From NCBI GenBank assembly GCA_947683625.1, contig CANTUR010000167.1:558001-622000 (forward strand): a stretch of DNA of 64,000 nucleotides, in the 5' to 3' direction. This stretch comes from Mallotus nudiflorus (Eukaryota > Streptophyta > Magnoliopsida > Malpighiales > Euphorbiaceae). Of this stretch, positions 22,286 through 36,200 are shown piece by piece. The number at the start of each line of letters is the position of its first letter. Within the stretch, counting starts at the first letter, position 1. Position numbers and translations under genes: made by a program. Below the pieces are notes generated by a model. That model ran no database searches. It had not been told where the DNA came from and saw nothing but the letters and a program-made list of their open reading frames with translations.

Positions 22286-25020
22286 GCCAGGACAAAAAAA
22301 ATTTTGGGTTTCTTTTCCTCTCTCCTCCTTTTCTTTTTTTTTTTCTTCTTCTTCTTTTCCCAAATTTTGCAGGCCATCGCGCACCACCCAACCAGCCTCC
22401 ACCTACCACCACCGGAGCTCACCATCACCTCCCCTCCTTCCCTTCTTCCTTCCGCCATCAAAAGTCCCTCCATTCCCTAGTTTTTGGCAACATAACAGTA
22501 ACAACAACAGCAACTTTTTCACGTCACTGGTGACGATTCCGGCTGCGAGAGCTTATGATCCCGGGCTCGTTCGAACCCTTTTGGTTCAAGCAAGCTAGTT
22601 CTTAACTTGGTTCAAGCTTAGATCGTCTATATTATGAGTTTTTTTCAATTTTAGTTTAGGTCAACTTTGTTTTTTTTTTTTTTTTTTCATTTTTTGAGCT
22701 TGATTTCCTATGATTTAAGCTTATTGTCTTTAGAAAAGTTGTTGTGTGTAGCTTAAGGTTTCCAAATATATTTTTTGTTGATTTTTTTGAATTATTTTGA
22801 TTTTTGGGTTTTGAGTTTTTCAACAAGTCACTGTTCCGGTGACCCTCGCCGGAAAACCTTTATATTTTTAATAAAATTTTTATAATATTTGGAGTATACT
22901 TTATGAAGGAAGTATGTTGAGATTGTGTCCCGAATGTTTTTTGTGAATTTTCAAAAGTTTATGTGAAAAATTAATTTTTGCAAAAATTAATATAAATTAG
23001 TGAATTTGGTGTTTTAATTGAAATTATGGTTAATTAGTATGTTTTAAATAATTTTGAAATAATAAATAGTATTAAAATAATTTTTACGAATTATTTACTA
23101 TTTTTAACTAATTAATAATAATTTTTGGAAATATATTCAAATAATAAATTTATTTACTACTTTTGTGATTAAATGAATTTTTAACTATTTAAATAATTAA
23201 TTGTGAATTTTACTATTTAATTTTGAATAATTGAAAATTTGGATTGTTATTAATATTATATAATTTATTGAGATTTTATTAACTAATTTGAAAAATAATT
23301 AGCTTTAATGTTTTTGGTTATTTAAACAAATTGAATTGTGGTTTATTATTGATGTTTATGGATTGTAATGATTTTTATTAAATTATTATTATTAAATATT
23401 GATTTTTGAGAATTGTGTTCCTCGATTGAGAAATTGTGTAGTTCGGGGTTTTAACCTGAGGTATTGTGCTTTTGAGTATTGTTGAAGTGTGTTTGCTTGC
23501 AGGATCGACTCTACTTTCAACAGAGAGACGTCCATTTTATAGAGGAGACTTTATCAATTTTTTTATAGAATTTTCGTAAAACGTGATGTTGGGTCTATCC
23601 TAAGTTTTTTTTGAATTTAGGTCGAGTCTTTCTTTATAATTCCTAGTAGTGTAAAGTTAGGGAATTATTCTGATGTTGTTATTATTATTATATTTTTCTA
23701 TAGTTGCGTCGAGACAGAGGCCTATCGGATCAGACCCGTCAAGTCTGTTTAGAGGAGCGCATAACTATGAGTTATTATTTTATATATGCATTGCATATAG
23801 AATTCATAAGTATGAGCATCCATATTTTCATAATGTATATGTTGATATACTTTTGGTATATTTTGATATATATATATGTGACACATATATTTGGTATATT
23901 CTTAATATATATTTGGTATATTTTTGGTATACTTATGGTATATTTTGGTATATATGTGGCACATATATTTGGAATATTTTTAGTATATATTCAATATATT
24001 TCTATTATACAATTGGTATATTTCCAGTAAATGCTTGGTATATGTTTAGTATGTAAGTGGTATATTCTTTTAAAATGGATGTTATTATGTTTTAAATTAT
24101 GCATTTATTATTTCCAATAAATATACGATTTATTTGAAGGATATCAGTAGATCGTGCTATCTAGTGAGCTGCACTATGATTGTGTACGTACCAGTGCATT
24201 AGATTTTAGTGTTGAGATTATGAAATCATTTGATGTGAAATTTTATTATTCGATTATTGAGAATTGTGGTGAGAGAGTAGTATGATTGCAGGAGCTCGGT
24301 TGACCTAATGTCTTGGGTCCAATCACATTGATAGTGAGGTTGCGAGAGCTCGGTTGACTGTCTCGAAGCCAATCTACTATCTAAAAATGGAAAAAAGAAT
24401 TATTTTGGAATTAAGTAAGCCTATTGGCTAGTGAGATTTATTGATTGAGGTTGCGTAATATTTTAGGGTTCAATTTGATCCTTCACTTAAATAAACTTTT
24501 TATGCATTTATTATTATATAAAAGTGGATTTTAGCATATGTGTGAAATGCATATATATATATATATATTGATGTCGATGTTTGACTGTATATGACCTTAT
24601 ATTACATGTATATATATTATAATAATTCACTCAGCGAGGTTTGACTCCCCTCAATATTTTTTGACAGGATCTTCTTTTTCTTCAGACCTCCCCAGCAGTA
24701 CTATACGTCAGTCTTTTTTAGCCTCGACTAGATTATGTAAATTTTATATATGAACTCTTGTTGTATTCTAGACACTGTAGTAGTAGTGTTATTGTGATAA
24801 TAGTGTGTTGTATTGGTTTGAGATTTTGTATTTGAATCTTGTATGAAATATTTTTATTATGTATGATATAAACATTTATTTTTATATTGATTAAAATTTT
24901 AATTTTGACATATTTTTATATTATTATTACATACATTTTTATTTTTAAGACTTATTATAAGTTCTAGATTCAAAAGAATTTATGTCCCCTATCACTTATT
25001 ATGATAATTACTGGTTCAAC
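21805..25020 (+). repeat. Element C 3' LTR
   Basis: Partner of 15492-18634. The microsatellites are much longer here: the ATT run spans about 22024-22100 and the TA run about 22215-22282. The TATATTTGGTATA minisatellite (about 23840-24060) has a slightly different unit order. The last 30-40 bases no longer match the 5' LTR, so the end point is approximate. Confidence 0.8.
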
Positions 25021-25079
25021 ATGAAGTAGGGCCGATTATCCCATACAATTGGCTATTAACACTTGGGTCCTTTTGTTGC

Positions 25080-26400
25080 AAATCAAGTTCCAACACTAAT
25101 TCACATGTTGCTCTAGCAATTATTTTAATGAAGTTGAAATATTAAGATGGTCGATGAGAAAGGAGACACGTCTTTCTCTGTTTCAATTATATCATGGTTT
25201 TGGTCCATTATTTTTATCATTAATATTAATAAAAATAAAAATTTTATTTATTTTCTTAATTTTTTCATTAATAATAAAAATAATAATTTAAAAAATAAAC
25301 AACAATCAACAATTGAAAAATTTTTTATGTTGTTTTTAATTTTTATGAAATAGAAAAAATTATGAAATATATCAAAAAATATTATTTTTATTATTTAAGT
25401 TTATTATATGTATTTATTTGATTTTTATATTTTAAATAATTTAATTTTATATTCTAAATAATAATTTTTTTTTAATTTTGAAACTTACTAAATAACAAAT
25501 CAACAATTGTAATTTTTTGTTGATTTTGTTATTTCAGTTGTAACTTTCAATTGTTTTTATTGAATCTCTTTAGTTATATCTGTTGATTTTTGTTAAAAAT
25601 AAAAAATAACAATAAAAACAATAAAAATTATGTAATATATAAAAAAATATTATTTTTATAATTAATACTAATAAAAATAAAAAATTTATTTTTAGCCTTG
25701 ATTTTGTCATTAATAATGAAAAATAATTTAAAAATAATAAAAAAACAATAATAATCAACTAACAATCAACAACATAGAATTTTGTTGATTTTGTTGTTTT
25801 GTTGTTTCAATTGTTATTTTTAATTTTTTTTATTTTGATGTGTTGATTTTTGTTGTTCTTTTTATTTTTCGGCTTTTTTGTTGTTGTTAATATTACAAAT
25901 ACATCATAAAAATTATAAACTTGTTACATATTGATGATCAATAAGTATCAAATATTTTTTTTAAAAAAGAAGTTGTTAAAAATTTTATTTACAGCCTTAA
26001 TTTTATTATTAAAAATAAAAGAGAAAATTTTATTTATAACCTTAATTTTGTCATTAATAATGAAAAATAATTAGAAAATAATAAAAAATTAACAACAATC
26101 AACAACATAGAGTTTTGTTGTTTCAATTGCTGTTTTTAATTTTTTTTTTTGTTTCAGTTTGTTGATTTTTATTTTTTCGGCTTCATTTTGTTGATATTAT
26201 AAATACATCATAAAAATTGTAAATTTATTATATATTGATGATCAATAAATATCAAATAATTTTTTTTAAAAAATGAAGTTGTTAAAAATTTTATTTATTA
26301 TCTTAATTTTAACAAAAATTAATAACAATTAAAAAAATAATAATAATCAACAACATAGAATTTTGCTGATTTTTGATTCTATTTCATACACAATTAGTCA
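25080..26400. repeat. Second AT-rich block of short inverted repeats
   Basis: Same type as 4390-5390: repeated TTGTTGATTTTTGTTGTT and AACAACAATCAACAA, with poly-A and poly-T runs, and longer duplicated phrases. TACATATTGATGATCAATAAGTATCAAATA near 25924-25953 recurs near 26231-26260. No coding content. Confidence 0.5.
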
Positions 26401-27248
26401 TAAACCAAAAAAAAAAAAAGCAAGAACAATCCACAACTCCCCATTTTAATTGAAACCGACAAGCATGAGATTGTCAGCGCGTGTATTTCAGACCAAAAGA
26501 TGAGGCAACAAATGTTCATTGAAATTTAAGCTAAATTCTGAATCATACAAGTTTGCAACTAAAACTAAGGCAAGAAAATAAGAGAATTTTGCAAATGTTA
26601 GTGCAGATCATCTAAACATATCTTAAATATTCAACAAATTCAGATAATTCTTCACCAAAAATAACAAAATTGAGCTTCTATCTTTGAAAAGAAACAAGCT
26701 TTAGTTCAACAAGATCAAGAATTGGGCATGAAAATTGAAAATATATACCAGCAAGAGCGAGTACAAAAACAAAGAGAATAACAGGCAAAGCATGAGTAAG
26801 ATCATGATCCTCAGGCAAAAATTCATTCAAAAATCAATAAAAATAAGTTAATTTTTGTTGTTTCGTTTCAAAAATAAAAATTTAATACGTATATGTCAAA
26901 AATAAAAATTATTAACATACAATTTTTTTCATAATAAAATATAATAAAGTAGTTTAATATAATTTCTCAAAAAAAAAAAAAAGTAGTTTAATACAAAATA
27001 TAAATACCAACTATAATGTTTTTTTTCTATGGTGAAGTGTGTGGTTGATTCGAGTCAACAGTTTTGCACTGCTTTTTGTTCTTGTTCTTGTCAATTGGCA
27101 AGAACGCACCAAAATTGGTCACTTAAAAAAAGAAGATAAATGAACAATTAAATCTAAAACAAAAACAGCGATGGGCTCTGCAACTGTGTATTCGTTAACA
27201 ATCATTGTCATAGTAGCAGTCGTCCTCTACGCTATGGAAAGCTGGATC
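26401..27248. other. Non-coding DNA downstream of the SWEET fragment
   Basis: Less AT-rich than the block before it, with no frame of interest. Part of it may be 3' untranslated sequence of the former SWEET gene on the minus strand. Confidence 0.35.
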
Positions 27249-27561
27249 TCAAAAGGCTTCACTGTAATCACCATCACCAGGCTTGCTATCAGTAGGTTGC
27301 TTGTAGATATAACTATAGTAGACATAGATTATCAGCTGGACGACTCCCATTAGTGCTCCAAGACCATTGCTAGCCTACAAATTATAACAAAAATAATGTT
27401 GTCAGCTCAATAATTCGTCTTCGTTAGATCATGATTTTTAAGAAAATATAAAATAATAATTACCAGGATGAAATAATCTATTTCCAGAATGGCATAAAGT
27501 GTCCAGCATACTCCATTAGAGAAATTAGCTAGTAAGAGGTAAAATGACATGAACAAACAAC
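27249..27561 (-). pseudogene. SWEET (MtN3/saliva) sugar transporter, last two exons only
   Basis: Two minus-strand exons, 27561-27464 and 27374-27249, join in phase 0 and end in TGA at 27249-27251. They encode the end of the second MtN3 repeat: a helix ending NFSNGVCWTLYAIL, where the NGVCW block is typical of SWEET proteins, then DYFIL, then NGLGALMGVVQLIIYVYY for the seventh helix, and a short polar tail ending YSEAF. The intron falls where SWEET genes usually split, between the (I/L) and the PNGLG-type motif (here ASNGLG). No exon for the first five helices was found between here and the beta-galactosidase at 28286. SWEETs are bidirectional sugar carriers in the plasma or vacuolar membrane. 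This copy looks truncated rather than functional. Confidence 0.65.
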
Positions 27562-28285
27562 CTAAAAGAGAGCAGTCATCAGCTCAATAATTTTTGCTTG
27601 GGCCATTGAATAGTGGTAGCTATATATGAACTAAGATCCAAGAAACTCTTAGGACTTAAGTAGTGTCTAACAATTATTGATCAGTGTACACCTCAAACAG
27701 GAGACTTGAAATTGTTGGGCGAGAAAGTTCATCGAAGGAGAGAGAAACAACAATAAATGGATTCGGACTGATGAGAGAGAGCGCTTGAAAGAGAAGAAGC
27801 GTGTTTTGTTTTGGGCTATTTTTGAAAAGTATTTTTTTGGAAAAATATTTTTGAAAGATTGACAAGTCAACGACATTATTGATATATTTTTCACGTTTTA
27901 GATTATTTGTGAAAACTTCCCTTAATTATCAGGCTCCAATTCAGAATTTTATCTCCCCTCAATCCTTTTCTATCGGGCTCCAATTGAGAATTTTCTCCCC
28001 GTCCCAAATATAAACCAACACCCAAAAGATATAATTCTCACTTCAAAACATTGGATCACTTGTGGAATTAATACTGAATGCCTTCAATGTACCTCGTTGC
28101 CTTAATGGCTGTTTCCATGTACAGAACCGTCATTAATAGTACATAACAGCAGTTTTTCCAAACTACAAAAACGGAAAGAATGGAAAGGCCTGAACCCCCA
28201 CAAGGCAACAGTTCTCTTATCTACTTGAGGACGAGAAATGAAAATGCTGCAGGGTTGAAACTGCATCATGCTGGACTTGATAATT
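27562..28285. other. Spacer, including the beta-galactosidase 3' untranslated region
   Basis: Sequence just below 28286 is probably 3' UTR of the minus-strand gene, though no clear AATAAA signal was found. Nearer the SWEET fragment, minus-strand frames at 27667-27894 have no family resemblance. No exon of a SWEET N-terminus was found. Confidence 0.4.
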
Positions 28286-31200
28286 TTAGCTGCAGGCTGC
28301 TTCCACGGCAAGTTTCTTGATCTTGCTAGGGCACAAACCTTTGCTGAAATTGTCTTCTGTTACTTCAACAGCGCACTCGTTGTTGTTTAGGCAGAACTGA
28401 AATGTTTCAATGCATATCAGGAAATCTAATCATACTAAATTACACAATTTAAACAACATTGATGTCAAAGAAAATTCTCAAACATAACCTTCTAAAAAAC
28501 TATTATGCTATGTTTGGATGCAAGGGATTTGAGTATGGATTTAGATTTCAATTAAATATCTTATTTGGGAACTAAATGGATTTGTATCTATGAGGATTTG
28601 AAACAAATCCACGAGACTTAATAGCTCATTTAGTAAGGATTTAAAAGTGATTACGATTTCAAAGACATACCAAACTTTCCTAATATGTAACTACATATTA
28701 TTTGAAATCATTATATTTAAAATTCAATATTTGGAATATAAGATTTCGAATCAAATGCTTGCATCCAAACACACTCTTAAAGAAAAGAAAAGAATTTTAA
28801 GGCATGTTCCCAAAACAAATACAGATAAGTTTTGAGGCAAAGAAGACAGCCAGTTATAACAATGATAAAATAACAAAATGCTAAAAACGTTTCTATCAGG
28901 GTAATATGTACCAAGGCATGTTCCGAAAACAAATACAAAAGTTTTGAGGAGGCAAAGAAGGCACAACCAGTTGTAACAATTATAATAACAATAATTAGTT
29001 TTCCTGAATGCTAAAAACATTTCTATCAAGGTAATATGTACCAACTGGAAACAAGGTAAATACAATATCATTGTCATACTGGATTTTACCTTTTCAACCA
29101 CAGAGACAGATTTAGGATCATGGCATTCTCCCTGACTGTAGGATCCACAAATTCCTGTTGGAGATCCAAAACTAGCAAATTTTATGGCTGATATAAAACT
29201 ACCTTTAGGACATTTGAGATGAACAGATGCCTTGTAATTGAACATTTCTTTTCCAGCTTTCTCCATCAATTCATGGTTAGCCATTGGATAATCCTCAGCA
29301 ACAAGAGCACACACCCCAGTTACTTTCCGTCTGGAGAATGTCATTTTTGTGGGATCTCCTCCTTTCTCCTCGAAGATCACTAGAATATTTCCAGATGGTT
29401 TAAACCATGACCGTGGAACATGGTACCTGGCCAAAACAAGAATTGTCACATGGTAATAATTACTAAAATCTTCTTAAAAGAGGAATGAGGAATTATATCA
29501 ATCATTAAATTTTCCATTGAAAAAAGGGAAAAATAATACAATAAGGTAACTGTTTAAGGGAAGAAAAATGGAAACTGTTTAGGAAGAAACCCCAAATATT
29601 TGGGAAAAGCTTATAAGAAACAACTGGACTTATAGTTGAAGCTCAGTCACTTCATAATGCTTGAATTGAGATCTTACCTTTAAGAGTTGAGTACATTATT
29701 CCAATGTTTTGAAAGGAAATTAATTTTCATTTTAACTACACATATGGGCCTCTGCAGCTGAATAATAATTGCTGAAGAGATAGGTCTCACTGAAAATCTA
29801 ATATAGAATCAGATGTTTCCAAAACGCATGCATATGCTAGCAAATTCAGAGATCTAAAAAATAAAATAACCAACATTTTATGAACATGCAGATGGCTGAC
29901 TTTTGGTTAAATAACATATTTTGGTTAAATAACAGTCACGATCAGCTGACTTTTGGTTAAATAACATATCAACTGTTTTTTTCTCAGAAGTAAACCTGGA
30001 AGTTGATCATGATTGCTCCAGTTACAGTCAACTAAAATGCAATTCAAAACAAAGGCTATAAATATGAACCATTATTACATTGCACTAGAATATGTATTTT
30101 TTCATCTTACCATCTCTGAGTCGGTTTTCCACAGCCAGTTAAGCATTTGTCTGGCATAAATTTGCCCCTGTAGTCACATTCCTGAACACACTTATCATGT
30201 ACAGAACTTTTTCTGGGCCAATATCTTCCAATTTCTTCTCCATTCAACCAAGCTAGACCTTTCCCCATATGAAGCATGTCCAGCCCAATAGGTTCATCAC
30301 CTGCTGGTGGGTCCACAACTACCTGGGAAACTCCAGGTATTAAGAACTAGAAGAGGCAAATGTGACATCCATTGCAAAAAGAAACAAATTTGATATATTA
30401 AAATCTGGAAGGTGACTTTACCGAAAAGCTCACCTTATACCATGTCAATGGCTGATTCTTTGGTGGTTTTGAGGTTGGAACCCTCCAATGTACACTTTCC
30501 ATGGCATCAGCCTTGTATATGCCAAGCTTCTCTCCTTGCAACCCAATCTACAAAATACAGGCAGGAGAAAGAAGGCTAGATACAGTTTAAATGTTGCATA
30601 GCCTCAAGATCTTGTAGCCTCAAGCTTCAGCACATTGCAGCTTTCTCCTAAAGGAATATAATCAAACCTACTGGATGTTATGGTCCTATCAGTAAGAGCT
30701 TTTGGTCACTCACTATATTTTGAACTGAGAATAATTGTGTGTGAATTAGAAGCAACATGCTTTGATGATGCATCAAGGATATTGAATTTAGGAATTCCTT
30801 ACATTTCATTAATAGTAACCGGATGTATTACTCTTGTAGCTAATCAGCTATGATTTTATTCATTGTTTATGAACAATGTGTACTATCTAAGTGTAACATC
30901 AATCTCTCACGGACAATAAATACCCAGGAAATTCACATAGGCCAATCCCCCCCAAATTGCTCAACTGAGGATTACAGCAACAAAGGTGTTCAACTAATTT
31001 GCAGCAGGTTCACAAAGATAATAGTCCAGCAACCATCACTGTCCTGTTTTTACTCTTTCCAATGAGTTTTCTCCTGACATGTATTGCTTCATAACTGAAA
31101 ATAAATAAATAAAGCTACAACGGCTGGAAAGCAAGTTTACTTTTTTCTTTATCTTTTTGGATAGTTTTCTGCAATATGAAATATATGTTGATATGATCCT

Positions 31201-33198
31201 CAAAAGTGGTGATATAAGACCAAGTCGCACGAATGTGCTAAGGGATGTTCCAATCTATTCTGAGATGTATTAAAGGGTTTGTTGTGTTTTGGGCTTGTTG
31301 GGTTAGTCCAAGCCTTAATTAGCTAGGTTCTATTTATTTTGACTTTTCTATGCTTAGTTGTCATTACTTGTCATCCTTTCGAAGGAATATAATATATATG
31401 GTGACCTAACATCAAAAAATCTTTTTCTATCATTCTTCCACCATCTCAGTTAGAAAATAACATTTTCTCCGAATGACAGAGCTTAACATTTAGGAGGTTT
31501 TAGTTCTAACTAGGAGGTGAGATTGAGTTTGAACTTAGGACAATTAGCATTAATCCTTGAAGGTCAATGTACATTTAAGCTCAAAATCTGACCTTTCATA
31601 TAATTGCCTCTATTTTTTCAAATAAACATCCATGAGTTAAGATATGAAAGAATACATACTAATGATGCATTGCGCAATAAATCTCCTCTGAAGATATTCT
31701 TAGTTTAAATTTTAACTCTCCATGGATAAGTGAACAAAGTAAATATGCAAAAGGATAGTACCTTGTATGTCCAATTAAACGTAGACAAGTCTATTGTCCC
31801 ATTGTTGAACCCCTTAATACCAACACTTGTTAATCCAGCTCCTACCCATTCATAAAATGAACCAGCATTCTGAAAGCAGCAGAGAAAGAGTAGTGAGTTT
31901 TAAAATTGTATCATCTGATGGAAATAGGTATAAAGAAAGACCAAAATACTTGGGACACGAGCAATCATCAAGCAGAAGCTCATCATGATTCTAGATTATA
32001 TTGAGTGATGTGAGTACAAGAAAAACTAACAAAAATTCCAGTTGTTGGTGATATTTAAGATATAACATCTGATGGCTAACAAATGTTGGATGGCAGGAAG
32101 TACAACCAAATGCAGCAACGAGAAATTTTAATGAGGAAGAAGGTTGCACAGATGGCTTTCTTGAAACCTGAATTCTTAACAAGAATGGCCACTTATATTA
32201 CTGGATTCTAATTTTTCTAAACGCTAAACAGCCCCATTTAGATTTTGTTAACCATAATTGTCAGGGTTAGTGGCGCTGAACACAAAAACATAAGTCCGTA
32301 AACCTGCAAAACGCAATGATAGGATTGGACTACATTCCATTTGACAATCAAAAATGCATCTGACAAAATGCAGACAAGAAAAAATAAGAAAATGTCTCAA
32401 AAGTCTCATAAATATGAACTCCTCATACTTCAGGCCACTTTGAAGTTACCTCAAGACTGTATAATCCTTTGTTATACTGCAATGATAGTATAATCCTTTG
32501 CTCCTGTTGGAGAATCATCCCACATTGGAAAAGTGCAAAGTAATAAAAGTGACTTATAAGTGGTGTAGATTAGATCTTAATACAAGTAAATTGGTTTTGA
32601 GTTACATGGGCTCAACCCCATTTATAGGTCCATATTGACAAAATAAAAGAGAATTTCTAAAAATATTTTTCTATCTCATTTTACTAAGAGACTTACAATA
32701 TATAGACATCAAGAATGATCAGATCCTTTAATCCGAGGGTCTAATATAGTAAGCATAATCAGATCCCTTAATCCTAGGCCTATTATAGGAAGAAATACAG
32801 CAGTAATTACAGCAAGAATATGTACAACAATGATGAAAAGGCCTATTGGTATGAAAAACCCAAATGTTTGCAACCTTTTGCAATTTTATCCCAACCTTTT
32901 AATTTTGGCAAAAATGTCTCAATCCCATTAATTCTTGGCAATTTTAGCACAAATAGACATTTGATCAAAATTGAATAAAATATGTTGATGTATCATCTGT
33001 AAAATGTCAAATTTACCCTTTATGTTGTAAAATTCATAAAGGTCTATTGACTTAAAAAGTTCAAACGATTACGACTTTTGGCAATTTTATCCATTTTTAA
33101 TTTTGAAAAAATATTTCAATTTAAAAATCATTTAATTAATTGAATAAAAAGTGTTGATGTGATAATTAAAAAATTATTTTAATAAAAATTTTAAAAAT

Positions 33199-33232
<34 letters not shown>

Positions 33233-36200
33233 CCCTCAACTAATTTCAAAACCAGAAAAAGGTAAATCTTCTTCTCAAAAAACCCTTTTTCAAGAAAATT
33301 TAAAGATTGTGACTACTCCAAGTATCACAAATTATTTGTTCTCAATCCAAAACTTCTGAATTTTTTATAAAGAAGTCCATCCAAAATATTTTGACAATTG
33401 AAGATGGATTTTATTATAAAAATCTTTTTCTTACAATGCAAAATCATTTTCCACAAAATTGATTTTTTAAGCATTGAGATCTTTCCAAACCCCAACAATA
33501 TTATCAAACAATTTTAGAATTTACTGGTTCTACAGAATTTAAACACTTCTTTTATAAAGGCTTTTCAAATCCCTCCTACTCTACATGCAAAATTCTTAAA
33601 GTTATCCATCCCTTTGGATTCTTTAATTTTTTTTCAATCATTCCTATAGATACAAAGGGTTCTGCAGGTTTCTGGGCTTGATTCCCAAGTCTAGACAACT
33701 TTTTTTATATGCTACTAAGATGGGCATTGGTAAAGTTGTTCTGAGACACTATATTCTTTAGGTTTTGAGAGTCATTATCTTGTGGTTTCTTATAAGGACA
33801 AATATCTACAGTCTCATTGCCTACAGGGACGTTAATCAACTTGAGAGGGGTATGTTCAAACTCGATGTTTTGACCATTGGTTGTTTCCCAAACTGATATT
33901 TTTTTCCTTAAAGTGACAGGGTTTAAAGCTTTAAAAGGATAAGAAATATTGTTTTCTGATGAATAAATTTCAAATTATTCAAAAAACAATATGTTGACTT
34001 TATTTTGCTGCACAAAATCATAAAAATGACTTTGAATGATCTTTCTATCTTTTAAAAAATGTTTAAAGAACCAACTTCTTTTTTTCTTAATTATGAGATG
34101 CATAAAAAACTTTGCGCAAGCGAGCTTTATCATGAGTGAAATCTTTATCTAAAATATTTAACTCATGGATAATATTTCCTGTTATAACCAATGTTGTTGA
34201 AGAAGTAGAAGGAGAAGGAGATTTATCTTCTGGTTGTGTCTCAGTATAGATTGATCTAGGCACATTGGTACTATAGTATATGTTTCTGAGACAGGTAGAA
34301 GGTATCCGAGGTTGAATATCTGGCTGGAGCAATATAAGGTAAATTGATAATATGAGGAAGGTTTAGGTGTAGATTTGTTTGATAAGTATCAGGCAAGTGA
34401 ATAGTTCTTGGCAGATTGTGGTGTTGGCTTGGTTGTGGATCTTTATGGTATGGAAGGTTTATAACAAATGGTATTTGGGATAGCCTTCCTAGATCAATAG
34501 ACTCTAATGATGAGGTATTAGAGAATCTAGAGTTAGAAACGATACTATCAAAACAAAGTTTTACTCTACCATCTTGAAATTGGGTTACATGCTTTATCTA
34601 GGTATTTGGAACAGATGTTCTTCATTCAGAGATTTTGGCTCAGTGGCTCCCTCAAGCATCCATTCTTGGGGAAGAGTTATATGGTTCCATTAAATAGGCT
34701 TTGGGATAACCACATTTTCTTTAGTCATATCAATTTGGAGAAGTAAGGTTTCACCTTTTTTACTATGAAATCGACTTTTTTTATCAAAAGCAGACATTAT
34801 AGCCTTAGAGTGAACTCTAAAAATTAATGCAACTGGAATTGATCCATCATCCATATGATAATTAAAAACCAAGGACTTTAATAAATTTGCATTATTTAAT
34901 GAAACAGTAAAGTTTGGATAACAATTAAAAGATATAGGACCTTTACAAAGACTGGACTCTATAGTTCCTAGATGTTCTTCATTAAGAGATTTTGGCTTAA
35001 TGGCTCCTTCAAAAATCCATTCTTGGGGAAGAGTTTTCTGGTTCCATTAAATAGGCTTTGGGATAACCACATTTGCTTTAGTCATATCAGTTTGGAGAAG
35101 TAAGGTTTCACCCTTTTTACAATGAAATCGACTTTTTGTATCAAAAGCAAACATTATAGCCTTAGAGTGAACTTTAACAATTAATGCAACTGGAATTGAT
35201 CCATCATCTATATGATAATTATGAATCTGGATTTGTAAAACCAAGGACTTTAATAAATTTGCATTATTTAAAAAAACCATAAAGTTTGGATAACAGTTAA
35301 AAGACATAGGACCTTTATAGAGACTGGACTCTATAGTTCCCAGAAAGGAATCTTGGAAGTCTTTAAACCTTATATCTCTTAGAGCAGTTAAGATGGAGGC
35401 TTTATTCCTACTTGAACATGTCCTATATAAATATAACGAAAACCTTTGGCTTTATGTTTTTCTAATGAGGCAAGAGAGAATAGCCTTATGAGATCTTAAG
35501 CTTCAAACAACTGGGTATCTCTTTCTCTTGTCTTAATAACATAATCAGATTTGAAGAGATTTAATCTAGAGGTTTTGTAAACATAGTCTTTACTATATAG
35601 TCTTTAATCTTAAATTCATCAATGCATTTGTCGAAATCTTCAATAGTGATTTCATCATTATTGACTATGTTCTTTTGACCTTGAGCTGAAGAGGAAACAA
35701 AGGAAGAGAAAGAAGAAGTGGTTCTTCCAATAATTGGATACATGACAAAAATAACGGCTTTAGGAAAGAGTAATCACCTACAAACTCACTCGCTAAACCA
35801 ACGGATTTATTGCCTCTCCGAGACTTACGACCGGGACCACCTATGACAAAAGGACTCGGTGAATAAACTACCTTTTAGTCACCATTTGTACCATGCATAC
35901 AATTATTGTAACATCCAAAAATATGAAGATTGGAATAATTTGGTGCATACCCAAACAAGTAAAAAGTAAGGAGAACCATTGTTTAAGTTAGGAGATGGTT
36001 ATTTACTAATCACGAGTGTGCATGGGTCAACACTCTCAAAGCCATTAAACTTATTAATGGTTCCATAGTCTAGGGCCATTTACATCTAGCTAATTATGAA
36101 TTTTCAAATGTAATAGTACTAGCAAGTGCATCAAAGATGTAGCCATTGATTCTCCTAAGGAAATTATCGAGTAATCAAAAATGAAAAAGAAGACCCAAAA

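Larger units (their letters stand above)
15492..25020 (+). mobile_element. Element C: long-LTR Ty3/gypsy element without pol
   Basis: Two direct repeats of about 3.1-3.2 kb (15492-18634 and 21805 to about 25020) enclose 3.2 kb. Plus-strand order is 5' LTR, primer-binding site, gag and protease start, a family A repeat, polypurine tract and 3' LTR. Very long LTRs beginning TGTGATGAC and a DPGA-type protease suit the Tekay/Del group of chromoviruses. That assignment rests on layout because reverse transcriptase and integrase are gone. The right edge is uncertain by some tens of bases, as the two LTR ends diverge there, and no clear target-site duplication was found. Confidence 0.8.

Noticed and set aside
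22108..22533. Overlapping open frames on both strands in the element C 3' LTR
   Set aside because: They are translations of ATT, TA and CT runs (poly-Asn, Ile-Tyr, Lys-rich) and lack gene-like composition. The 5' LTR has similar ones at 15821-16145.
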